From positions 1,426,001-1,490,000 of the forward strand of contig NZ_UPHU01000001.1 of NCBI RefSeq assembly GCF_900566075.1: a DNA stretch of 64,000 nucleotides, given 5' to 3'. The position numbers and the translations under genes were made by a program. Every line of letters starts with the position of its first letter. Position 1 is the first letter of the stretch. Positions 10,817-19,606 of this stretch are shown one piece after another. Origin of the DNA: Mycobacterium pseudokansasii (GTDB taxonomy: Bacteria; Actinomycetota; Actinomycetes; Mycobacteriales; Mycobacteriaceae). The notes under the pieces were generated by a model. That model was not told the DNA's origin and did not search any database. It was given only the letters and a program-made list of their open reading frames with translations.

Positions 10817-12222
10817 ATGACCACGCGGGCGTCCCGGCCAGCACGTCCGGGTCCTTCGGAGGCCAATATGCCGACCCGTGCGGAGTTGCTGGCGGCGCTG
10901 TCCGTCGCGATCGATCTCGGCTTGGGCCAGCCGGCCGAACACATGCTGCGGTCCGCGCTGATTGCGACCAGACTGGCCGATCGACTTGGGCTCAGCAGGC
11001 AGCAGCGGGATTCCACCTACTACGCGACCCTGATCATGTGGATCGGGTGCCACGCCGACTCGCACGAGTATGCGCGGTGGTTCGGCGACGACATTGCCGT
11101 ACGCCGCGACTCCTATCTGGTCGACTGGTCTGGGTTGCCGTATCTGCGTTTCCTGGCGGGCAACGTGGGTCGGGGTCAGCCGCTGGTGCACCGGCTCAGC
11201 ACGATGGCGACGCTCTTCATCAACGCGCGCGGCCACATATCCCAATTGATCCACTCGCACTGCACGTCCGCGGCTTTGCTGGCGGATCGAATCGGCCTGG
11301 ACCCCACCGTGCAAGCCGCGGTGGCGTTACGTTCGAACGCTACGACGGGGGAGGTTTGCCCAGGGGCGTCGGCGGCGACGCCATCCCGATCCAGATGCGC
11401 GTCGCCCAGCTCGCCGACATGGTGGAGGTTCACCACCGCGCCCACGGTGTCGAGGGTGCCGTCGCCATGGCTCGCAGCAGGCGGGGCGGGCAATTCGATC
11501 CCGAGGTGGTCGACACATTTGTCAACCATGCGGACGCGATCCTGGCCGGCCCGCCCACCGGTGATGCGTGGGCGGCGGCCCTGCGAGCCTCGCCAGATCA
11601 CCACCAGCCGCTGGACGACCAGTCCCTGGACGCGCTACTCGTCGCGCTGGGCGACTTCGTCGACTTGAAATGCCCATTCACACTGGGACATTCGCGAACG
11701 GTGGCCCGGCTGGCGGGTGACGCCGCAGTTGCCGCCGGGCTCGATGCGGACGCGGCGGTGCTGACTCGGCGCGCGGGCCACGTTCACGATCTGGGCCGCA
11801 TCGGAGTTTCCAATCAGATCTGGTCCAAACAGGGTCCGCTGAGCGCGGCGGAGTTCGAGCGAGTCCGGTTGCATCCGTACTTCACGGTGCGGATCCTCAA
11901 CCAGGTTCCTGGGCTCCGGAAGTTGGCCGAGGTCGCCGGCAATCACCACGAAGGCCTCGACGGCTCGGGATACCCGCGTGGGCTGGCCGAATCCGCGCTG
12001 AGCCTGCCGGACCGCGTTCTGGCAGCCGCGGTCAGCTACCAATGCGCTTGTGAACAAGGCCATATCGGGAACAGCTGACACCGGAGTCGGCAACCCGGCG
12101 GCTGCGGCGACAGGTGCAAGCCGGCGAGCTCGATGCCGTCGCCGCCGAGGCAGTGTTGCACGCCGCGGGACACCGTGCCGACCGGTCGAGCCTGCGCCCG
12201 CACGGACTCACGCCCAAGGAGC
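10817..12222 (+). pseudogene. HD-GYP domain / LuxR-type regulator, two frameshifts and 3' truncation
   Basis: The ATG at 10817 starts a helical HD-like N-terminal domain. The frame breaks near 11330: the sequence continues in another frame as TFERYDGGGLPRGVGGDAIP, followed by an HD-GYP domain with HVHDLGRIGVSNQIW and GNHHEGLDGSGYPRGLA. A second 1-base shift near 12052 restores the reading REQLTPESATRRLRRQVQAG and SSLRPHGLTPKE. In intact relatives this is where the LuxR helix-turn-helix (GLTxREVEVL) begins; here the helix-turn-helix is missing and IS21-family sequence follows. So the protein was an HD-GYP/LuxR regulator, now dead. Confidence 0.8.
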
Positions 12223-12228
12223 CCACCC

Positions 12229-12558
12229 GTGTCCATCTGCGACCCAGCGTTGCGAAATGCGCTGCGCACCCTGAAACTGTCCGGCATGCTCGATACCCTC
12301 GACGCCAGGCTGGCCCAAACCCGCGACGGCGGGCTCGGCCACCTCGAATTTCTGCAAGCCCTGTGCGAGGACGAGATCGCCCGCCGCGAATCCGCCGCCC
12401 TGAGGCGACGATTGCGCCGCGCCAAGTTCGAAGAACAAGCCACCTTCGAAGACTTCGACTTCACCGCCAACCCGAAACTGCCCGGCGCCATGCTGCGCGA
12501 TCTGGCCGCGCTGCGCTGGCTCGACGCCGGCGAGTCGGTCATCCTCTACGGCCCGGTC
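12229..12558 (+). pseudogene. istB: istB (IS21-family transposition helper ATPase), 5' part
   Basis: GTG at 12229 with an ideal Shine-Dalgarno (AAGGAG at 12216-12221) starts SICDPALRNALRTLKLSGML, the characteristic IstB N-terminus. It continues through LEFLQALCEDEIARRE to VILYGPV, the first half of the Walker A loop. At 12558 the gene is interrupted by the serine-recombinase element; a chance stop follows at 12577. The remaining istB resumes at about 15473. No istA transposase gene is present upstream, so the left part of the IS21 element has been lost. Confidence 0.9.
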
Positions 12559-12708
12559 GAGCCGGGTTCTCACTACTAATTTCCTTTCCCTGGTTGTCTC
12601 ATCCGGTCCAGATTCGGGCCGGATGCTGCGTTGTTATGGGTTTTCATGGTCACGCAGATGGTGCGACCGGGTGCTCTGGACCGGATGCGACACGCTGGCC
12701 TCGGCGTT

Positions 12709-14928
12709 TCATGGCGTTGCAGCGAACAAAGCATCTTCCGGTGGTGGCAGTTGGATGGCCAGGCCCTTGCGTTGGCCGCGGTTGACATGCACCGCGTTGA
12801 GCTCGCCGCGTTGAATCCGGTCCAGGACAGTCTGTTTGGCAACGCCGAGTCGGCGGGCAGCAGCTTCGAGCCCAACCCATCCCTCGGGCGCGTCCGGGGT
12901 GATCTTGGCTTGCAGCTCGGCGTCGATGCGGATTCGCCACGGGCCGCCGGGGCCGTGCTGCTCGCCGCGGATGAACCCGCTGGCCAGCCACCGGTAGAGG
13001 GTGGCTCGGGAGGTGCCCAGCAGCGTCTGGGCTTCGGCGATGCTGACCATGTGCACATCCTCGTCGATGGGTCCGACAGGTTCGCTGGGACCGGCGATCC
13101 GGTGTTTGCGGCGCAGGCTGCCGACCCGGTCGCGGGTGAACGGCAACCCGGTCGCGGTGATCACGCCTTGCCGGGCAAGCAGGCGCGCGATCGTCGCGTC
13201 GTCGTAGTGGGCGGCCAGCCGTCGAATACGCTCCAGCGTGTCGGCCTCGGTGCGGATCGCGCTGTCCACGCCGCGGCGCGGCAACGCGACGGTGATATCG
13301 GTATGAGCGCTGCCTTCCCACCGGATCCGGATCGCGGCCTGACCAGCGTCGCGGTCGACGTTGATGACGACCTCACCGATCAGCAACCGCAGCAACTGCT
13401 TTCGTTCTCGGATGGTGGTGGTGTCGGCGTCGAACACCGCCCGCAGGTCAGCACCCGCGTGGGATAGCCAGGCCACCTCTTCCTCGGTGAGCACCGCCGG
13501 CCGCCGGGACTGCTGCGCGGCCAGGTCGGCCTCGGCTTGACGTAGCGTGCCCAGCCGTACTTCCCAGTCGCGTTCCAGGCTGCGGGCGACCAACCGGTTC
13601 TCCGGCTCGACCGCGTCGAACTGGCGGCGGGCTCGCTGGGCCTCGTAACGGGCCCGCTCGACGCCCAGCTCGAACGCGCGCACCCGCCGGGCATGCTGAT
13701 CCTCGGCCTCGGCCAGTGCGGCGGCGGTGGCCGCCAACGCGGCCGGCTGCAACACGGTGAACATCTCCTCGACCACGGCGGCGTCCAGGCGGCGTCCGCT
13801 CAGACTCTGGCAGCTGCGCGCCGAGCCGTACAACCGCAGTCCCTGCGCGCACAGATACCGTGGGACTCGGCCATCGGGGCCGGAGTAGCCGACCAGCATC
13901 CGCCGCCCGCACTTGCCGCACACCACCAGCCCCTGCAGCAAGGCGCGGCCCTCACGCACCGCCCCGCCGCCCTGCCCTTTGGGCGGGTGCACGTTGGCGC
14001 GCAACCGATCCTGGTTGGCCAGATAGGTCTGCCAGGACACATAGCCGGGATGATGATCCGGGATGGTCACCTCCCACTGCTCACGCGGCAATTCCTGATC
14101 GCGGACCACGATGCGGCCGGCCTCGTCCAGACGCCGACTCACCTTCGTTCGCCCGAACACGTACGCCCCACCATAGGCGGGGTTGGTCAAAAAATCGTGG
14201 ACCGCCGGGTAGGTCGCCTCGGCCCAGCGGATGACCCGCGCGCCGGCGGACCGGCGCGGCAGCCGCAGGCCATCCGCACGCAGCGACAGCACCACCTGAC
14301 GCGCCGAACCCAGCTCGTCGAACCGGTCGAACACCGCCGTGATCGCGGCGCGGACCGCCTCATCCCGGCTGAGCACCACCCGGTCGTCCTGGTCATAGTC
14401 CAGCCCCACCGGCAGCAGTTGGCGCAGCTCGCCCCGCGCGGCCTTGTGCCGCAGCCCGGCATTGAGCCGCGACCGCAGCACGTGCAGCTCAGCCTCGCTC
14501 ATCGTGCCCTTCAACCCAAGCACGAGCCGGTCGTTGTAGTCACCGGGGTGATACATCCCGTCCGCGTCGGCGATCAGGGTGTCGGTCATCGCGCACAGAT
14601 CCAGCAGGTGATACCAGTCTGCGTTGCAGCGCGCCAACCGAGACACTTCGATGCCCAGCACCAGGCCGACCTGCCCCAACCCGACCGCGGCGACCAATTC
14701 CTGAAACCCGTTGCGTGCGTTCGCATCCGCGCCCGAACAACCCAGGTCGTCATCGACCACCCGTACCCGGTCAGCTGGCCACCCCAAGTGCTGCGCTCGC
14801 TGCGCGAGTTCGTATTGCCGGTTGAGGCTTTCGGTGTTTTCCCGCACCTGCGTCATCGTCGATTGCCGCACATACACCCACGCCTGTCGTTGCAGGTGCG
14901 TTGCCCGGATCTTGGTCAGCTCAGCCAT
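12709..14928 (-). CDS. large serine recombinase
   Basis: 739-residue site-specific recombinase. The N-terminal resolvase domain reads AWVYVRQST, the Ser being the expected nucleophile, followed by SRLARCNADWYHLLDLC and NDRLVLGLKGTMSEAELHVL. Then come the recombinase domain (NPAYGGAYVFGRTK), a zinc ribbon (VCGKCGRRM and a later Cys pair) and a long arginine/alanine-rich coiled coil. The C-terminus is unusual: after IRIRWEG it adds a helix-turn-helix with TLYRWLASGFIRGEQ, which looks like an excisionase or MerR-type DNA-binding module. The ATG at 14928 overlaps the stop of the 56-residue gene upstream, giving translational coupling. The gene seems intact. Confidence 0.92.
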   Translation of the reverse strand: MAELTKIRATHLQRQAWVYVRQSTMTQVRENTESLNRQYELAQRAQHLGWPADRVRVVDDDLGCSGADANARNGFQELVAAVGLGQVGLVLGIEVSRLARCNADWYHLLDLCAMTDTLIADADGMYHPGDYNDRLVLGLKGTMSEAELHVLRSRLNAGLRHKAARGELRQLLPVGLDYDQDDRVVLSRDEAVRAAITAVFDRFDELGSARQVVLSLRADGLRLPRRSAGARVIRWAEATYPAVHDFLTNPAYGGAYVFGRTKVSRRLDEAGRIVVRDQELPREQWEVTIPDHHPGYVSWQTYLANQDRLRANVHPPKGQGGGAVREGRALLQGLVVCGKCGRRMLVGYSGPDGRVPRYLCAQGLRLYGSARSCQSLSGRRLDAAVVEEMFTVLQPAALAATAAALAEAEDQHARRVRAFELGVERARYEAQRARRQFDAVEPENRLVARSLERDWEVRLGTLRQAEADLAAQQSRRPAVLTEEEVAWLSHAGADLRAVFDADTTTIRERKQLLRLLIGEVVINVDRDAGQAAIRIRWEGSAHTDITVALPRRGVDSAIRTEADTLERIRRLAAHYDDATIARLLARQGVITATGLPFTRDRVGSLRRKHRIAGPSEPVGPIDEDVHMVSIAEAQTLLGTSRATLYRWLASGFIRGEQHGPGGPWRIRIDAELQAKITPDAPEGWVGLEAAARRLGVAKQTVLDRIQRGELNAVHVNRGQRKGLAIQLPPPEDALFAATP

Positions 14929-15091
14929 CGCTGCCGTCCTCGGCCAGCACACCCCTGGCGATCATCCGGGCCAGCAGCGACAACACTTGCGCCCGTGTGG
15001 GTTCCGGCAGCTGCTCCCAGCTCCCGGCGACACGCTCCTGCTCCCACGGCAGCCGCAGTTGCACCGCGGCCGCTATCCTGACTCCTCGCAC
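14921..15091 (-). CDS. 56-residue accessory protein of the serine-recombinase element
   Basis: GTG start at 15091 preceded by a perfect AGGAGGT Shine-Dalgarno. The product begins VRGVRIAAAVQLRLPWEQER and contains PEPTRAQVLSLLARMIARGV. It overlaps the recombinase start by 8 bases. The W-x-x-LP-x-x-xR-x-x-VLxLLAxxI pattern is a small helical protein often found before recombinases or IS ATPases in actinobacteria. A function as DNA-binding or recombination directionality helper is only a guess. Confidence 0.7.
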   Translation of the reverse strand: MRGVRIAAAVQLRLPWEQERVAGSWEQLPEPTRAQVLSLLARMIARGVLAEDGSDG

Positions 15092-15169
15092 GGCTCACCT
15101 CCTGGTCTCGTTGGCGCGGATCCAGTGAGGTGAGCCTTGCCCATCCCGGCCGTAACTGGTCGGACCCGG

Positions 15170-15436
15170 TCACGACGACACGCCCGTGTCACGCGCCAGC
15201 CGGGACCGCAACCGTCGAACCCCCTCGACCGACAACGTCGTCGCCAACCCCGCCAACACGGCGGCGTCGCTACCGAAGACATCCGTCGCGTCGGCCGCCA
15301 CCATGCCCGGCGTGCCGTCCGGCAGCACGACCACCAGCCTCAGCACGCCCTGTCGTCGACGAAATGACAACGCTCGCAACTGTTCCCCGTACAATGGGTG
15401 CGCGCGATCAGTTACCGTGATCTCGCACGGCAGCAC
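15170..15436 (-). CDS. DUF5372-like 88-residue accessory protein of the serine element
   Basis: GTG at 15436, product begins LPCEITVTDRAHPLYGEQL and contains LSFRRRQGVLRLVVVLPDG. The pattern of a T-D-x-x-HPLYG turn followed by paired strands resembles DUF5372, a small family seen upstream of mobile-element recombinases. It lies wholly inside the inserted element, 36 bases from the right edge. The open frame extends further upstream, but only into istB antisense sequence, so the GTG inside the element is preferred. Role unknown. Confidence 0.6.
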   Translation of the reverse strand: MLPCEITVTDRAHPLYGEQLRALSFRRRQGVLRLVVVLPDGTPGMVAADATDVFGSDAAVLAGLATTLSVEGVRRLRSRLARDTGVSS

Positions 15437-15469
15437 CGCGCGAAGCTGTTGCAGTCTGTCGCCTGCGCT

Positions 15470-15898
15470 GTCGGCGTCGGGAAAACCCATGTGGCACAAG
15501 CACTTGGGCATCACGTCGCCCGTCGGGGCGGCGACGTCCGGTTCGTCAAGTGCGCCCGCATGCTCGCCGACCTGGCCGGTGGCCACGCCGATCGCACCAT
15601 CGGTCAGCGCATGCGCGAATACACCAGGCCGTTGGTATTGATCATCGATGACTTCGCGATGCGTGAACACACCACCACCCAGTCCGACGATCTCTACGAT
15701 CTGGTCTCCGATCGGGCAATCGCTGGCAAACCCTTGATCCTGACCAGCAACCGCGCCCCCAAGGACTGGTATCCGCTGTTCCCCAACCCCGTCGTGGCCG
15801 AATCACTGCTCGACCGGCTGATCAACACCAGCCACCAAGTCCTCATGGACGGACCCAGCTATCGGCCCCGGAAACGACCCGGCCGCTCCACCAACTAG
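15470..15898 (+). pseudogene. istB: istB, 3' part after the inserted element
   Basis: Resumes at GVGKTHVAQALGHHVARRGG and continues through LVLIIDDFAMR (Walker B), LILTSNRAPKDW and NPVVAESLLDRLI to a stop at 15896-15898. This is the AAA+ core of IstB. It completes the 5' fragment at 12229-12558 without loss of residues. With no upstream start it is not expected to be translated. Confidence 0.9.
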
Positions 15899-15942
15899 AC
15901 ACCGCCCCCCACGGGCCGGTAAGACCTACACCGAGGCCCGCA

Positions 15943-15985
15943 CCTGGGGAATTACGTGACGCCAGCCCCTGGGGAATTACGCGAC
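15943..15985. repeat. IS21-type terminal direct repeats (right end)
   Basis: CCTGGGGAATTACGTGAC at 15943-15960 recurs as CCTGGGGAATTACGCGAC at 15968-15985, 25 bases apart, just downstream of the istB stop. IS21-family elements carry such multiple terminal binding repeats for the transposase. This marks the right end of the host IS; the matching left end is not visible. Confidence 0.65.
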
Positions 15986-16299
15986 GGACGACACCAACCC
16001 AGCGCACAACACAAGATTTCCATTGTCGAACACCGGCGAGGTGGCGCTGAAACTGTGAGAGGCTCGCGTCGGAAGTGTCTATCAGAAGACGGTTGATTGA
16101 CGCCTGAACAACATTTGATAATTAATCATCCCCGCTCGGAAGGGGCTTTCTCATTTTGATACCCCGCGTCGAAGCATTTCGTCCACGCATTGAGAATTAA
16201 ATACCGGTAAACTACCCGGATGCCGGGGCGCAGATTCTTATTTGGTCTGTGGGGTGATGCCGAACTTTAGGGTAACTCTGAAATTCAATAATTTCTTTA
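15986..16299. other. AT-rich spacer between the IS right end and the orphan gene
   Basis: About 310 bases, clearly lower in GC than the surroundings, without a gene I can support. A CCCC-GCTCGGAA-GGGG hairpin at 16130-16144, followed by CTTTCTCATTTT, could be a weak terminator on the plus strand. The base composition matches the adjacent 188-residue gene, suggesting they arrived together. Confidence 0.35.
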
Positions 16300-16866
16300 T
16301 CAATCTTCGGGCCAGTACTTCGACGCAAACATGAACAGTCCCCAGCTGAATGCCGCACCGTGGCGCTCTCCATTCCAAGGAAATTCGTACTCTTCGTGGG
16401 CGGGGAGAAGTTTGTCGAACAGGGTCCACTTGAGGCCACCCGTCAAGGGGCCAAACTGTTTCGTGAACTCACTGATGTCCATACTCCAGGGGGGCAACTC
16501 GGTTGGCGAATCGACGCGGGATGAATCGCTCCTCGAGTGCCAGTACCGTGCCGACTCAAGCACTCCTTCTTCACTGGCGGTCGCGGTGAAGTCAAATCCA
16601 GGCCACAATACGCTGCTGTATTTCAGTGATTTCGAGGACTGGCCTTCCATGCCCAGCACCTTCTTCATGTTTTCGAAACGAGAGGCTTCGTCGCCAAGAG
16701 CTTCGGATACCCGCTCATGTATGCGTTGTGCGTCAGCGACGGAAAGCCCGTGTTCGGCTAGCTTGTTTTCTAGCAGTTTCGCATTCTTGTTGACCATTCG
16801 TATCTTCATTGTCATGAGCAGGTAAATCTCGAAGTCGAGTATCTCAGAAACCGAAGCTGTATTCAT
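16300..16866 (-). CDS. AT-rich orphan gene downstream of the PPE protein (candidate immunity protein)
   Basis: 188-residue soluble protein with no family I recognise. It is helical at the N-terminus (EILDFEIYLLMTMKIRMVNK, LSVADAQRIHERV) and strand/aromatic-rich at the C-terminus (WPGFDFTATASEEGVLES, YEFPWNGERHGAAFSWGLFM). Codon use is far more AT-rich than its neighbours, a sign of recent transfer. It starts 11 bases after the PPE stop, with AAGGAA before the ATG, so it is translated with the PE-PPE pair. A small, compositionally foreign gene directly after a polymorphic secreted protein is the usual layout of an immunity gene. That role is inference. Confidence 0.7.
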   Translation of the reverse strand: MNTASVSEILDFEIYLLMTMKIRMVNKNAKLLENKLAEHGLSVADAQRIHERVSEALGDEASRFENMKKVLGMEGQSSKSLKYSSVLWPGFDFTATASEEGVLESARYWHSRSDSSRVDSPTELPPWSMDISEFTKQFGPLTGGLKWTLFDKLLPAHEEYEFPWNGERHGAAFSWGLFMFASKYWPED

Positions 16867-16877
16867 CGTTTATTCCT

Positions 16878-18968
16878 TCATTTACCGAGGTAAGGCAAGA
16901 ATTGGGTAAGGTCGCCCTTGAACACTGCAACCGAACCGTCAGAACGTACTATCAGTGCTACCTTCTGAGGTAACATCGCGGGTAGCACCACCTTTGTTCC
17001 ATCGGGTAGGTTGACAATTCCGCCAGTGTCACCGAACGCTGTCTGAGCGGCAATCTCGGCTGCCTCCGCGGCCTGTTCCTGGTCAAGGTGCAGGGAAGTT
17101 ACCTTGTCCGCCAAGGCCTGGAGCTGCCCGGAACCCTTCGGAACCGTCTTTACTTCCTCACCAATTTTCTTCGCCTGGTCGGCAATACTTGGGCTTGGGG
17201 GCGTGCCCGGTTGTGGTTGGGCGCCGGGCGTACGGGGTTGTTGTGGTGCGGGTTGTGTCCAGTATGGGATGTCGGCGCGTTTGGCGTCGTTGGCGGGCGG
17301 GTATTGGGCGTTGGCCGCATCTAATTGGCGCTCGAGTTGGGCCTTCAAGCTGTTGTAGTACCAGGCTTCTTGGTTATAAACCTGAACCGCGTTCCAATCG
17401 GAAGGATTGGGCGGATTGAGATTGTGGTGGTCGATGTCGCTTGTCAACTTGGTGTAGGCGTCTCGCGTCGCTTGCAGCGAAGGCGGGGGCGGTGGGCTGG
17501 CCCAGGGCGGAATGGGGGGCTGCCCCAGCGGTGGTTTGCCCGGCGGCGGAGACGGTGGCGGTGGAATCGGTGGTTGCGGCGCCAGCGGTGGCAGCACGGG
17601 TGGTGCTTGGGGTGCTGGGCCGGCTCCAGAACCCAGCATTTGGGCGCCGGGGCTCCCGGAGCCGCTAGGACCGCCGTCACCGGTGGAGGTCCCTGGTGGG
17701 CCGCCCTGCGGCGTAGCCGGTGGGGGCGGTGGCGGGGGTGCCGGAGGTTGGGGTGGGGGTGGGGAGTTGAGGGGTGTGGGCGGTGTCGCCGGGGTCGAGC
17801 GGGGGCGCTGGTGACGACGGGCCGCCGGGTCGTGGTGGTTGTGGGTGGACGTAGGCCAGCGGCTGCACCGTCGAGCGGGGCGCGGTGGTGACTGGACTGT
17901 GCAGCGTAGCGGCGGTGAGCATGCCAGCGGGTGCGCCGATACCGGGTCGCTTCACGGATGGTGGGCTGAACCCGTCACCGGAGGGCCGGATGTAGCTGGT
18001 TGCTCCCGCACCCGGATAACCACTGACCACACCAGCTGATTCCATTTGTGATCCGGCTGGCGGGGACAGGGTGCCAGCGCGGCTCCGCAGCGCCTCGCTA
18101 AGCCGCGCAGAACCCGGCCCCTCGATGGCTGGGCCGGCGATTCCTTCGGCGGGTGCGGCCTGGGCGAACATCCCCATCGGAGGCTGCGGCGCCCGGGCTA
18201 GCGTCGAAGCCCCGGCGGGCGTGGCCGCCGCCGAGGCACCACTTGGGGACGCCGACGCTGAGACCGAGCCGGCCAACGGCGCCGGCGGCGCACCTCCCAT
18301 CCCGGCACCGACGGTTGGCGGGGCGATGACCGCGTGGGCGGCTTGCTCGCCGGCCTGCAGGGTTGCTTCGGCCGCGCTGATCGCCCCGGTGTCGGCCAAC
18401 CCCACCACCGCGGCAGCCGGCGACCCGCCGGACACCGCCGGCGGAAACGGCACCATGACCGCCGCCGCGGCCGCGCGCAACGCCGCCCCGTAGGTCGCGC
18501 CATAGGCCGCCCCCGCGGCCGCATCTGCCCGTCATACTGCAGGTCCAACGCCACGATCTGCGGGGTCAACGCCCCCCACACCAGCGGGTTGAGCTGCCGG
18601 GCGGTGGCCTCATCGCATCGATTGGCCACCGCCTCCTGCGCGGTGACCATCGACGCCACCGCGCTCTGATGCGCGCCGGCCGCCGCCACCACATGGGATG
18701 CCTTCTCCAGCAGCGCCGCCGCCAGCAACTCATGCTGGGTATCCAGCGCACCCTGGGTGACCGCCGAGGCCGTCGCCCCCACCCCGCGCCAATTGGTGCC
18801 ATACGTGGCCGCCCCACTGGCCGCCGAGGCCGCTACCACCGCCTGCACCTGCGCCGCCTGCGCGCTCAACGCTTCGGCATACGCCAACGTCGAGGCCGGA
18901 CCAGACCCCGACACCAACGCCGTGTAATTGGCCTCCGGGCCAAACGCCGACCAGGGATGCGCCACCAC
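16878..18968 (-). pseudogene. PPE-domain protein with long proline-rich and variable C-terminal extension (two compensating frame breaks)
   Basis: Starts MVAHPWSAFGPEANYTALVS at 18968, with a PPE-type helical domain (NWRGVGATASAVTQGALDTQ; LNPLVWGALTPQIVALDLQY). Near 18521 one base appears missing: coding continues in the next frame as AAGAAYGATYGAALRAAAAA. In the G-rich tract near 17710-17775 it shifts back. The last part is proline-rich, then HNLNPPNPSDWNAVQVYNQE, YPPANDAKRADIPYWTQPAP and a C-terminal tip VNLPDGTKVVLPAMLPQKVA. The shifts cancel and the whole spans 2091 bases, so they may be assembly errors in homopolymers. A spacer plus variable tip is typical of mycobacterial PPE polymorphic toxins; the toxic activity is not identifiable. 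Confidence 0.7.
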
Positions 18969-18981
18969 AACCCGCTAACCG

Positions 18982-19299
18982 CTACCGGATCCGGGCCACC
19001 GCGCGCATCGCCTCACCAGCCACCGCCATCGCGCCGGCCACCCACTGGGCATCAGAAAACACCCCGCGCCCCGCCCCATACTCACCAGCGATGCCCACAA
19101 ACGCCGCCCCCATCACAGCTAGCGCCGCGAACGCCGCCGAATCGATATCCACGCCCACCGGCACCACCGCCGATAACCTCGGTGTAGCCGCAGCCACCCC
19201 AGCACCCAGCCTCGCCGCCAACCCCGCCTGCGTCATCGCCGAAGCCCCCACCACCACCGGCGCCACCGCAAACACCACACCCAAGACCTCCGACTCCAC
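18982..19299 (-). CDS. atypical short PE-family protein (PE36-like)
   Basis: About 105 residues from the GTG at 19299. The pattern of a V-L-x-x-A helix, AARLGAGVAAATPRLSAVVP, VDIDSAAFAALAVMGAAFVG and AGEYGAGRGVFSDAQWVAG matches the short atypical PE proteins encoded next to PPE genes in ESX loci (PE36 type). It lies 13 bases upstream of the PPE start on the same strand, giving the classical PE-PPE pair expected to be secreted as a dimer by a type VII system. The N-terminus is uncertain: the frame stays open to 19491. Confidence 0.6.
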   Translation of the reverse strand: MESEVLGVVFAVAPVVVGASAMTQAGLAARLGAGVAAATPRLSAVVPVGVDIDSAAFAALAVMGAAFVGIAGEYGAGRGVFSDAQWVAGAMAVAGEAMRAVARIR

Positions 19300-19606
19300 A
19301 CCCCGCAGACAAAACCCCCCAACCCTAACCCGCACCTGCCACCCCCGCACTGCACCAAACTCATACGCACCCGCGCCCACGACCGCGTCCACCGGGTGGC
19401 CACCGAACGCCGCAAAAAACCGCGCCACCCACCTGAACCGGCGAGCCGAGTCCGCCCGGGATGCCGGACCGGCCACGCCCGCCGGCTCCATGGCCGCCCT
19501 TCTGACGGGTAGCGGCCTTCGCAGGTGGAGGCTCTAGGACGCCATCGGCTATGAAATTAGCCGGTGGCACTTCTCTCTCGATGCCATTTCGTCGAGTATG
19601 GGCGGC
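19300..19606. other. divergent spacer between the PE gene and the khtT-like gene
   Basis: About 300 bases of GC-rich sequence; the minus-strand PE frame remains open through part of it. I see no independent gene. It should hold the PE-PPE promoter on one strand and that of the antiporter pair on the other. It marks the right boundary of the accessory block, since core synteny resumes at 19607. Confidence 0.35.

Larger units (their letters stand above)
12559..15472. mobile_element. serine-recombinase mobile element inserted into the P-loop of istB
   Basis: The istB reading VILYGPV stops at 12558 and GVGKTHVAQALGH resumes at 15473. Removing 12559-15472 restores a continuous IstB with Walker A GPVGVGKTH. 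GTC occurs at both edges (12556-12558 and 15470-15472), consistent with the short crossover core of a serine integrase. The cargo is three minus-strand genes: an 88-residue DUF5372-like protein, a 56-residue protein and a 739-residue large serine recombinase. No terminal inverted repeats are obvious, as expected for this class. The exact ends are uncertain by up to 3 bases because of the shared GTC. Confidence 0.85.

Noticed and set aside
12559..12579. Natural end of istB at the TAA in 12577-12579
   Set aside because: The codons after GPV do not match IstB, and the true continuation is found intact at 15473; the stop is incidental sequence of the inserted element.
13693..15081. 462-codon plus-strand frame opposite the serine recombinase
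   Set aside because: Low-complexity antisense shadow; the minus-strand recombinase has all expected domains.
16000..16900. Prophage fragment suggested by low GC and a phage-like hairpin
   Set aside because: No phage structural, integrase or lysis gene is present; the AT-rich gene is better explained as part of the PE-PPE cassette.
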